Origin: Nemertoderma westbladi
Lineage: Eukaryota > Xenacoelomorpha > Nemertodermatida > Nemertodermatidae
Direction: 5' to 3'
Length of the DNA: 30,905 nucleotides
NCBI GenBank assembly: GCA_032718475.1
Contig: JAUCBJ010005232.1
Location: 1 to 30,905, forward strand
The position numbers and the translations under genes were made by a program. Of this stretch, positions 9,902-17,891 are shown in pieces; position 1 is the first letter of the stretch, and each line of letters starts with the position of its first letter. The notes under the pieces are model-generated. The model saw only the letters and a list, made by a program, of their open reading frames with translations. It was not told where the DNA came from and did no database searches.

Positions 9902-12900
9902 CAACAAATAACGTATCCGATACCGACGAGATGGATCACCACACAGACTCGGAAGCCGACGAGGTACCAAACGTCAAGAACATGACCCGTCGGTTAGGGG
10001 CTCTTAAAGGCAGAGTAACCCGAGCGTATCAACGGATGGAGAAACAACTCAAGGGAGCCAAAACCCCCCTCAATGAGGTACAAACTCAGCTTCAAAGTAT
10101 CCGAAATATCCTACAGCGGTACGAAAGAATGATACAGGCGTACCAAGAGCTCGTTCCCCCCACCGATCAGGAAAACTACCCCAAGTTGGAAGAACACGTT
10201 GTACATCTAGATGGGTTCCGCAAACAACACCGGAGGACCCTCAGCCTTGTGAGAGGCTATGAGGAACAGTATTACAAGAGGGCTGAAAGAACAGACGCGG
10301 AATCAGTACGATCCTCCAGCATCAGGACAGCAGTACATCGAAAGAGAACGGGGTCCGTTAGAAATCAGCACTCCAGCGCTAGGAGCGAGATATCCGGCTC
10401 AGCGCGCAGTTCTCAAGGGGCGCCGCCACTCCGAGACCAACTGCGAGAACGGAAGGCATTAGCCCTCAAAGCTCGGATGGAAGATGAGTATATTCAACTG
10501 CAAGCCGAGCAAGATGTATTAGCCGCCGAAACACAAAAGCGAGAGGCCGAACAAGCGGCCGAACGGCAGGCCGAACAACGTGAACAGGAGGCCGAACAAC
10601 ATAGACGAGAGGCCGAACGACAGGCCGAACAACGTGAACAGGAGGCCGAACAACATAGACGAGAGGCCGAACGGCAGGACGAACAACATAAACGAGAGGC
10701 CGAACAACGTAGATGGGAGGACGAACGACAGGCCGAACAACGCAAACAGGAGGCCGAACAACGCGGACGAGAAGCCGAACGAGAGATCGAACAACGTAAA
10801 TGGGAAGCGGAAATGCGTAAACAACACGCCGAGGCCCAAGCAATTCTCATCCACAAAAAAAATGCGGATATTGCAAAACTCGCAGAATACGAAGCCGCAC
10901 TTATAGAACGAGATATTCAACTCTACGAGGACTGGGAAAGGGATATAGATCAGGAATATGAACCAATTCCGGTACCGGAGTTAGAAAAGTCATTTACACC
11001 AACAGCGGCGAAACCTCCGAAACCCGAGATCCCGCCTACCAAACAGTCTACGCTATCGGCACAAGCCCCGGTGTTCCATCCCCCACCGGCTACGCTAAAG
11101 AATGAGGAACCTTATTTCCCATCCAACACCACGACAGCGAGTGTACCCAAGTACGAGCCTGAAAAGGACTCGGAACGGGATGCCACTCCCCGATCTAACA
11201 ACCCATTTACATCCACACCACAAACTCGTTGCCGCGTCATTATTAAAACTCCACCTATTATTGATCCATCAAGTATGGGAGTGAGTGCCAATAACTATAA
11301 CCCTCCGAGTCACTCTAGTTCAGACGACGTCAGCATCATCCAGGCGTTGGAGAACCGCCTTGCCATGCCTAAGATGGAGATCCGCACCTTCGAAGGAGAT
11401 CCCGTCGATTACCTCAGATTCAAGAAACGGTTCTTTGCGCAGATCGGATCAACGGACATAGCCGACGCACAGAAATTGGTATATTTATCGCAATACCTGG
11501 GTGACAAACCACGCAGAATTGTTGCATGTTTTGAAGGAGGCTCTCATGAGGCATACTATGACGCATGGAAAACTCTAGATAAAAGATACGGTAATACCGG
11601 AACTATAATTAATAAAACTCTAGAGAGACTGATACAGGACGCAGGATCACTAGGGGACCCACAGAACATACAGGAATTCTCCGACTCTATGAAGGATGCC
11701 TACTATACTCTGAAACCCTTAAATAAGGAGGACCAGGTGAACAACATTCTAAACCTCCGACAGATCGCCAAGAAGTTCCCCGGATGGTTACAAAGTAAGT
11801 GGGCTTATAAATGTGTAGATCTCCGGTGCAGACATCCAGATCGAGATCCTAGCTTCCTTGAAATGTCGGCATTCCTGGACGATATCTCCGAAGCCATGAA
11901 TGACTCGATGTTTTCAAAACAAAGTCTCGCAAAGTTGGACGGAATAGAGAGCAACTCCAGGAGTAAGATAACCCCTCCGAAACCGAGATTCCGCCCCCCA
12001 CCGGTAAGTACGATGGCCATTACCATGGCCGAGGATTCCGACGACGAAGACTATGAGGAACCGACATCCGCCGAGGAATGGGCATGTTATCTCGCGAGTT
12101 GGGCACCCGAAAGGGAAGGCATCACAAACTCCCTGCTCTGTCTCTTCTGTGGGGAGAAACATAAAGTGGAATTCTGCAGAAAGTTTCAGTTCGCCGAACT
12201 CGTCCCACGCTTCGAGGCGATAATGAAACACCGAGGATGCTTCCGGTGTCTTGGAACAGGTCACTATGTTCGGGAGTGCGACCAAAGATCATGCTGTGCT
12301 GTCTGTAACGACCAACGCCATCACACGCTCCTCCACATCCCCGCGAACTTCGATTTTACTACCCTCCCCTTTCGGATCGAAGCCAGGCGAAGAGGAGAAA
12401 CAAACCACATCTTCAAAGGAACCCGGACAACCCAACGGAGAGAAACCAACCCGTTTAAAATCTCCACCGACACACCACAAGTAACCAATATTTCGGCCAC
12501 GATTAATCTTATAAATCGCCGCTACATGGTTTTCGCAAAGGTAATCCCAGTAAGGATCCAAGGAGTCGGCAAATCTTTGACGACACTCGCGTTCCTCGAT
12601 AACGGGTCTGACGGAACCATCATCGACCGGGATTTCCTCGAGCAACTCGGCCTAGAATATGAACCTTGTAAACGGCCCATACAAACCATCACCGATAACA
12701 GAGAAGTAGAGTCCGGGGAGGTACAACTCCAGATGGAAGGAGTGATGAAGGGCTACGAAACGGCTAAGTCAACCATCAAGAACGCCTTGGTACACACAGA
12801 CCTCCGAGTGCGGTTCCGACAATCAGCCGAGTACGCCCCCCTCATACAATTGGACCGAGACGATGTAGATCTGAGGTGTCCGCAGTTGGACGTAAACCGC

Positions 12901-13878
12901 ATCACCCTACTGATCGGACTTGATACACCGGAATTACACATACCTACCGGAGATGTCGCCCGATCCATAAAGAAAGATGACGGCTTTTACGCTGAACGAA
13001 CCATAATGGGATGGACCCTCTGCGGCATCAAGGAAGAAACTACTGACACCTATACATATCTTCCTAAATGTCAGATTAAAGAAAATGTAACATCCGTGGG
13101 ATATTGCTCAGCTACAGACCTCGATGAGGATTTATTTCTCGAAACCGAGAGAACCCAGCGGGAGATGACCGGATGCTTTAATGTGGAGACCCGAGAGTTT
13201 GCCGAGAAGGACGAGAATCCGTCCGAGGAAGATCAATATTGTACCAACATTTTTGATCAGGCCACGTTCAAAGACGGACATTGGCGCGTGCCCATGCTTT
13301 GGTGGCTAATAAGGTTGTTGATGATAATAATGATGTTGATAACATTGACACCATTAATGAGAGAGCACGGACTAATCTGCCGTAATACCCGGATGGCGAA
13401 CGCCTCAGTTGAGCCCCTCACTCCTAACCACTTACTGGGGAGACCCAAAACCCACGTTCTCCCGGAAACCATGTTTCCGGATCCCAACGAGATCACGAAA
13501 CATACAAACTGGAAAAAGGCCCAAGCGTTGGCAGCGCATTGGTGGAGAATCTGGGCCCAGGAGTACCTCATAACCCTCCGGACCAGGAGGAAATGGAACA
13601 ACACCTACCGGAACGTCGCAGTTGGCGACATGGTACTAGTTAAAGAAGATCTCAAAGACCGCGTTCACTGGCCTGTGGCGCGGGTCGTGACCATACACCC
13701 AAGCAAAGACGGACTTGCGAGGACTGTGACAATACGAACGGCAAAGGGCCACTACCAACGCCCTATCCAGAGGCTGTGCCTTCTTGAAGGCAATGATAGC
13801 GGTGACTCTACGAGAGGTGATAAGATCCCTACTCAAGATCCTGCTGTGGACATTGGTGACAATTACAAACCCGTGTAA
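9898..13878 (+). CDS. ORF1: BEL/Pao Gag-protease fused to DUF5641-like integrase tail; RT lost
   Basis: This 1326-residue open frame is uninterrupted. Residues 182-340 are an E/Q/R-rich coiled coil with an 18-residue (54-bp) tandem duplication at about 224-259. Residues 360-480 are Pro/Ser-rich. Residues 490-670 match the BEL/Pao Gag domain DUF1759. Zinc motifs follow: C748-x2-C-x3-H-x4-C760, a canonical C781-x2-C-x4-H-x4-C794, then C800-x2-C-x4-H with HHTLLH. The retroelement aspartic protease (DUF1758-like) has active-site D901-N-G-S. MGWTLCG follows at 1037, and GHWRVPMLW marks where the RT region should begin. At W1135-W1136 the frame jumps through about 25 low-complexity residues to LTPNHLLGR (1174-1182) and a DUF5641-like domain. 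RT, RNase H and the integrase core, normally well over 1,000 residues, are absent. The frame is nevertheless preserved. The product could form particles and mature by proteolysis, but could not copy itself. Confidence 0.92.
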   Translation: MTTNNVSDTDEMDHHTDSEADEVPNVKNMTRRLGALKGRVTRAYQRMEKQLKGAKTPLNEVQTQLQSIRNILQRYERMIQAYQELVPPTDQENYPKLEEHVVHLDGFRKQHRRTLSLVRGYEEQYYKRAERTDAESVRSSSIRTAVHRKRTGSVRNQHSSARSEISGSARSSQGAPPLRDQLRERKALALKARMEDEYIQLQAEQDVLAAETQKREAEQAAERQAEQREQEAEQHRREAERQAEQREQEAEQHRREAERQDEQHKREAEQRRWEDERQAEQRKQEAEQRGREAEREIEQRKWEAEMRKQHAEAQAILIHKKNADIAKLAEYEAALIERDIQLYEDWERDIDQEYEPIPVPELEKSFTPTAAKPPKPEIPPTKQSTLSAQAPVFHPPPATLKNEEPYFPSNTTTASVPKYEPEKDSERDATPRSNNPFTSTPQTRCRVIIKTPPIIDPSSMGVSANNYNPPSHSSSDDVSIIQALENRLAMPKMEIRTFEGDPVDYLRFKKRFFAQIGSTDIADAQKLVYLSQYLGDKPRRIVACFEGGSHEAYYDAWKTLDKRYGNTGTIINKTLERLIQDAGSLGDPQNIQEFSDSMKDAYYTLKPLNKEDQVNNILNLRQIAKKFPGWLQSKWAYKCVDLRCRHPDRDPSFLEMSAFLDDISEAMNDSMFSKQSLAKLDGIESNSRSKITPPKPRFRPPPVSTMAITMAEDSDDEDYEEPTSAEEWACYLASWAPEREGITNSLLCLFCGEKHKVEFCRKFQFAELVPRFEAIMKHRGCFRCLGTGHYVRECDQRSCCAVCNDQRHHTLLHIPANFDFTTLPFRIEARRRGETNHIFKGTRTTQRRETNPFKISTDTPQVTNISATINLINRRYMVFAKVIPVRIQGVGKSLTTLAFLDNGSDGTIIDRDFLEQLGLEYEPCKRPIQTITDNREVESGEVQLQMEGVMKGYETAKSTIKNALVHTDLRVRFRQSAEYAPLIQLDRDDVDLRCPQLDVNRITLLIGLDTPELHIPTGDVARSIKKDDGFYAERTIMGWTLCGIKEETTDTYTYLPKCQIKENVTSVGYCSATDLDEDLFLETERTQREMTGCFNVETREFAEKDENPSEEDQYCTNIFDQATFKDGHWRVPMLWWLIRLLMIIMMLITLTPLMREHGLICRNTRMANASVEPLTPNHLLGRPKTHVLPETMFPDPNEITKHTNWKKAQALAAHWWRIWAQEYLITLRTRRKWNNTYRNVAVGDMVLVKEDLKDRVHWPVARVVTIHPSKDGLARTVTIRTAKGHYQRPIQRLCLLEGNDSGDSTRGDKIPTQDPAVDIGDNYKPV
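13303..13395 (+). other. Internal deletion junction in ORF1 (missing RT/RNase H/integrase core)
   Basis: Left of 13303 the sequence reads as the end of the BEL/Pao protease-to-RT linker. Right of about 13400 it reads as the region after the integrase core. Between them lies a GAT/AAT-rich filler (GTTGATGATAATAATGATG and onward). One other frame of the filler is acidic and open (DDNNDVDNIDTINERA) until a TAA at 13381-13383. The fusion keeps the ORF1 frame. Whether the filler is templated DNA or expanded microsatellite cannot be told here. Confidence 0.75.
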
Positions 13879-14009
13879 CCCTTCTCATCATGTTGACAAA
13901 CTCTTTTAAACTGTGATTTACTGACAATGAGTTATGGACCCCCCTTAAACCAACTGTAACCACGCAATGGTATTTGTGTTTCCTCGTGTGTTATGTGGAG
14001 TCCAGCGTC

Positions 14010-14484
14010 ACCCTGCAGATGTTTCGGCTGACGCAGGGTCGTTTATGTTTTGTTTACCCTGATTTTGGTCATCAGGACCTACGATATTGGATTATTGGAA
14101 ATGGAAAAGATTTGAAGTGGAATTCATTGTATTCATTGCAGTATGTTATGTTGTCCGTTGCGTGCGCAGTTCGGGGGGTAGGCGGTGTAACGAGTCCAGC
14201 TGTAGATCCCGGATTGCCGCGCAACACCCCCTCTATCCCGTTATTCTGGTGGGTCCATGGTGCATCCACATGACTTCGACGATAGAGGGTTTTATGTTTC
14301 TCAGTCGCGTTATTCTGGTGGGACCATTACGTGGATTTTGGGGCGTAGGCGGTGTAACGAGTCCAGCTGTAGATCCCAGAATGTTGCGTAACCCCATCCC
14401 ACATGACTTCGTCGACTGAGCTTTATGTTGTTGGGAGTGTTATTCTGGTGGGTCCCTGGTGCATCCACGTGACTTCACTCCCAG
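14010..14484 (+). ncRNA. Chain of four hairpins with covarying stems (candidate structured RNA)
   Basis: The stems are all perfectly paired but differ in sequence: ACCCTGC/GCAGGGT (14010-14016 with 14033-14039), CCCTCTATC/GATAGAGGG (14229-14237 with 14281-14289), CTCAGTCG/CGACTGAG (14300-14307 with 14413-14420) and TGGGAGTG/CACTCCCA (14432-14439 with 14476-14483). The last three enclose a conserved core: TTATTCTGGTGGG at the 5' side and TGACTTC at the 3' side. GTGGG/TCCAC can pair inside cores 1 and 3. The first three right stems are followed by TTTATGTT. Conserved loops plus changing but complementary stems are the signature of a selected RNA or DNA structure. Its role is unknown: an IRES, packaging or dimerisation signal would fit the position before ORF2. 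Confidence 0.65.
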
Positions 14485-14585
14485 CGTCTTCATTGTCCGT
14501 TACGTGCGCAGTTTGGGGCGTAGGCGGTGTAACGAGTCCAGCTGTAGATCCCAGATTGCCGCGTAACACCCCTTCCACGACAAAG
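14150..14585 (+). repeat. Three imperfect direct repeats of about 170 bp
   Basis: TAGGCGGTGTAACGAGTCCA begins at 14179, 14346 and 14521, each followed by GCTGTAGATCCC. The spacings are 167 and 175 bp. Copies alternate with the hairpin cores described for 14010-14484. Similar GAGTCCAGC also occurs at about 13998. Confidence 0.85.
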
Positions 14586-15125
14586 ATTAACCAAAGAAAA
14601 TGATTGAATATAGTTGGAAATGATGAAAAGGATCAGACAACTCTGCTATAAACCTGAATGATGACGCGTATAATGATGAAAATGAAATGATGCGCACCCT
14701 GGTGCTGCGCTTATAACCAATGATGATAGCCGGGGGGCTATAAACCCAATGATGATGTGGAAATAAATAAATGTGAAATAAAGGGTGGAAATAAATGTGT
14801 TGAAATATATGTGGAAATAAATGAAATGAGATGAAATAATAATGAAATGAAAAAAGACAAAAAAAAGGTATAAAAAAGTCTAAAGAAAAGAATTAGAAAA
14901 AAGAAAAGGACAAAAAAGTCATAAAAAACTGGTTGGATATTAATGTATAGCTATAGTAACTGTAAATGCTGAATGTATTAGCAATAAGATGATAGATGTC
15001 TATATAGCAATGTTATTAACAAACTGAATTAAATAAAAAACTGAATTATTCTGCTATCGCTATAGTTTCAGACTTTCTGGACTTATAATTAACTGAACTA
15101 ATTTGTAACGGATATAATCGTAAAT

Positions 15126-17726
15126 ATGGACCCAAATCGCCAAATTATCGGCGAATTACGTAACATGACAGATCTACTGGAATATTCGCAACCCGGATCC
15201 CCTGACTTCGATACAAATTGGAGCACCCTGCTAAATGAGAACGTGCGAGTCATTAAATTCACCGGGCGAGAGGGACCGGATTCTAAGAATCTACGAGCCC
15301 TCCGGTTAGCCGATGCTAGTACGAGACTGAAAAGAACTCGTAACGCAAAGGCAACCGGAGGGGACGATTCGTCATTTTGGGAAACGTTCCGGCAGAGCAT
15401 CTACAGATCCCGATGTTTGATCTACGACAACGAGGGAAACGCGACGCCCACCTCGAAAGCGATTACGTTGGCGAGATGTCAAAGTTTTGTCGACGACAAG
15501 AGTACGTACCTCGTCCACTGGGGAAACCTGTCGGAGTGTACGGCGACGCTTCGAGAGGAACGCGTATCGATTATCCAAAACCGCGACGACTACCAGGAAA
15601 AGTACGGGGCGAAAGAATACGGTCGATCCTTAGTCGTCATCCTCGGAACCCTGGACGGTTTGGTACTGGTGTGCCGAATATTCCCGACACCCAGACAGGA
15701 AGTGCAGGCAGCCGGAGCGATCTGGTTGCTGCCTCCGGAAATCCAAAAGATCCTCTTCGACTTCGACGTCATTAAAATCGGGTCGGATATCAAGGCGGAC
15801 GTCCAGAACGACTACGCGAACGCTCCTGCAGGAAGAAACCGACGAGACGACCTCAACGCCCTTAGCCATTGCATCGACACTCAAACGCTACTAGCCTGGT
15901 TACGATTCGCCGAGTTCATGCGAGGATTTCAAGAGGTGAGACCGACGAAATCAGGGATCGGCTACCTCGCTGTGCTAAACGGCGGTATCGACTTCAAACC
16001 CCAGAAATTCCGGGACTATAATAAAATATACGGTGGATACCCGGGATTAGAAATAAAGAGCGAGCGAGAGGGTCGATGGAAGGACGTTGATCGGAAGTGG
16101 ACGATACACCAAAGGTGGGAGAATCCCGATCGACGGAACTACGTTTACGTCGTTATGGAATGCTACACCGTCGCTAAGTTTATCTGTAGAACTCTCGATA
16201 ACCTTATTACGGCGGTCCCCCTTTCCTTCGTCGACTACGACTGGAACGAGGTCATACACCACGCGTTCAAAGCGGTCGAGAACATTACACCGGGAGAATC
16301 GAAAACGCCCGCCATTATCGATTCCTGGGACGAGAGCGGACCTAACGACATCCCTACGATTACCGAACTTCTCGGTGCGGAGGAGCCTCTGATCTCTTCG
16401 GAAGGGGAAGAGATATGGCTAAACGAGGGTGTTCTACTCTCCACCCCGAAGCGACAAATCGAGCCGGAGGCCGCGTACGGACCGGTCGCCAAACGGGTTG
16501 CCTCGGCCGAACCGATGAAGAGAGCAGGCGTTTACACCCCACGCGGCTCCGGTAGCCCCGCGAGGGAGGTAGCCACTACAGCTGCATTGAGCGACTTCGG
16601 CGACATATGCCAACGGTTATCCCCGTATCCTTTCCCGGGTGGCGAAGATTGGTCGTCGGAGATCCCGAGTACCAGCCACCAACGGACCCGCTCAGCGATA
16701 CTGGTCGAGGAGGGCCCCAGCGATGCGCCGACCCCCGACGATCTCCTCGGTATCCCTCCGTCTAAAACCCCGGCACCTCTTCGCCGACCAGCGGTGGCCA
16801 CTACACCCGCCGTTCCTCAGGACCCTATGCGACTAACCCGTTGGTACGCCGAGCAAACTGAATGGATCCACCGCCAGAAACGGTCATCCGAGTTAAGACC
16901 AGCGGGACACAAAGAAGGTTATCGGAGCGAGAACCTACTACGCAAAAGCCTAGCATTCCGCGGGCTACCGACCACTGAGAATATTCCGAAGAGCGACCGA
17001 CGACTCGAATACTACATCGGCGTCCCGATTCCGATATTTCCTGGTCGAGAGATGCAGTTGGAGCTATGCGGCGACTGTGGTTCGGAGCAGTGCCCACGCG
17101 GCAGAAGGAATCGGGTTACCGATTCATGCCTCCAGCTCCTCGGGATACTCTATTGCCCATACTGCGCGACATCGGGCCACGACGTTTCCGTCTGCCCGAT
17201 CCTTTATAACCTCTGCACCACGTGCGGTTTCCGTGGACATTCCTCTAGCCCCCGCTGCTATATCAAATCTCCAACCAAAGACGTTACTGCTATGGGAAAT
17301 ATGGTCATGTTTGAAACATACGCAAACAGCCACTTAAAGACCAAGGTTCGGAGAAACGCTCGGAATATCGCGCAGGAGATGGCGTGCGGATATTTCTCCT
17401 TCCCGGAACGCCTCCACACGTCGGCCACGCTACCTTTCCATTACGTGGATCTGCTACTGAGCGCCGGATTATTCGGTCCATTTGAAGTCATTAGGCGATT
17501 ATACTCGTATAAAGAGGAGTTCGGTGACGGAGAGTGGTTCCTAGAGGCACGCAAGTCTGAGTTGGAAAGACGAACCGACATGATCCCTATGCCTTCGAAA
17601 GGAAGAGCCGCCAGGAGACAAGCCGAAGCGTTACTCACGATGGATGTGGACGCTCCTCTACCAGCCATAGCGATCGATGAGAGTCGACGGGCGAAGAGAC
17701 GAAAGGCGTATCAGAGAAAGAAATAG
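15126..17726 (+). CDS. ORF2: accessory protein with degenerate DEDDy exonuclease-like domain and zinc knuckles
   Basis: This 866-residue open frame starts ATGGACCCA and ends in TAG. It is not a usual BEL/Pao protein. Residues 166-353 follow the RNase D/WRN 3'-5' exonuclease layout: two beta strands (166-186), LLPPEIQKILFDFD (201-214), the Exo II-like KIGSDIKAD (217-225, D221/D225), CIDTQTLLAW (249 onward, D251), and YVVMECY (341-347). The last sits where the family has YxxxDxY, with E345 replacing Asp. I cannot find the Exo I DxE motif, so activity is doubtful. Residues 400-610 look disordered. Zinc-binding segments follow: C648-x2-C-x4-C656, a canonical C677-x2-C-x4-H-x4-C690, and C697-x2-C-x4-H-x5-C711. 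The C-terminus (853-866) is strongly basic and could bind nucleic acid or act as a nuclear signal. The exonuclease call is by pattern only; the knuckles are clear. It could be a second Gag-like RNA-binding protein. Confidence 0.88.
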   Translation: MDPNRQIIGELRNMTDLLEYSQPGSPDFDTNWSTLLNENVRVIKFTGREGPDSKNLRALRLADASTRLKRTRNAKATGGDDSSFWETFRQSIYRSRCLIYDNEGNATPTSKAITLARCQSFVDDKSTYLVHWGNLSECTATLREERVSIIQNRDDYQEKYGAKEYGRSLVVILGTLDGLVLVCRIFPTPRQEVQAAGAIWLLPPEIQKILFDFDVIKIGSDIKADVQNDYANAPAGRNRRDDLNALSHCIDTQTLLAWLRFAEFMRGFQEVRPTKSGIGYLAVLNGGIDFKPQKFRDYNKIYGGYPGLEIKSEREGRWKDVDRKWTIHQRWENPDRRNYVYVVMECYTVAKFICRTLDNLITAVPLSFVDYDWNEVIHHAFKAVENITPGESKTPAIIDSWDESGPNDIPTITELLGAEEPLISSEGEEIWLNEGVLLSTPKRQIEPEAAYGPVAKRVASAEPMKRAGVYTPRGSGSPAREVATTAALSDFGDICQRLSPYPFPGGEDWSSEIPSTSHQRTRSAILVEEGPSDAPTPDDLLGIPPSKTPAPLRRPAVATTPAVPQDPMRLTRWYAEQTEWIHRQKRSSELRPAGHKEGYRSENLLRKSLAFRGLPTTENIPKSDRRLEYYIGVPIPIFPGREMQLELCGDCGSEQCPRGRRNRVTDSCLQLLGILYCPYCATSGHDVSVCPILYNLCTTCGFRGHSSSPRCYIKSPTKDVTAMGNMVMFETYANSHLKTKVRRNARNIAQEMACGYFSFPERLHTSATLPFHYVDLLLSAGLFGPFEVIRRLYSYKEEFGDGEWFLEARKSELERRTDMIPMPSKGRAARRQAEALLTMDVDAPLPAIAIDESRRAKRRKAYQRKK

Positions 17727-17882
17727 TGGATCGGGATATTCCAGGAACATTTATCGAACATTTATTTTTATACAAACTCTAGGCCAAATTAATTAAAAAC
17801 TATGCAATATTAAATTTGGGTTTTTTATATTGGGAATGACCTACGCAAACTCAATCGACCGACAGACTTCACGAAGGTCATT
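17727..17882 (+). other. Retrotransposon 3' untranslated segment
   Basis: A short AT-rich spacer between the ORF2 stop and the polypurine tract. No gene is present. GACCGACAGACTTCACGAAG lies just upstream of the polypurine tract. Confidence 0.6.
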
Positions 17883-17890
17883 GGGGGGGA
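17883..17890 (+). promoter_or_regulatory. Polypurine tract (plus-strand primer site)
   Basis: GGGGGGGA lies one base before the TG that starts the 3' LTR at 17892. In LTR retroelements the RNase-H-resistant purine tract primes plus-strand synthesis at this position. Confidence 0.8.
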
Positions 17891-17891
17891 C

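Larger units (their letters stand above)
13879..15125 (+). other. Long inter-ORF region of the retrotransposon
   Basis: This 1.25-kb spacer without a credible gene separates ORF1 and ORF2. Its first half (to about 14580) is GC-richer and holds a chain of hairpins and three direct repeats of about 170 bp. Its second half is A-rich, with several AATAAA hexamers at 14760-14830 and a purine-rich run at about 14845-14920. A CTATAAAC near 14730 could be a chance TATA-like match. How ORF2 is expressed (subgenomic promoter, splicing or internal initiation) is not evident. Confidence 0.7.

Noticed and set aside
10466-10920. Three overlapping minus-strand open frames opposite the ORF1 coiled coil
   Set aside because: They are mirror images of the repetitive E/Q/R codons; composition (Val/Arg, Cys/Ser or Phe/Leu repeats) has no meaning of its own.
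14010-14484. Hammerhead or other known ribozyme in the hairpin chain
   Set aside because: I looked for the CTGATGA and GAAA core motifs of hammerheads and did not find them in the right arrangement.
13974-14603. Several short plus-strand frames in the inter-ORF region
   Set aside because: They run across the hairpin modules and 170-bp repeats in different frames, with no codon pattern or domain.
13879-17891. ORF2 as an envelope (env) gene
   Set aside because: It occupies the env position but has no signal peptide, no transmembrane helix and no glycosylation-rich ectodomain; zinc knuckles and a basic tail argue for a nucleic-acid-binding protein.
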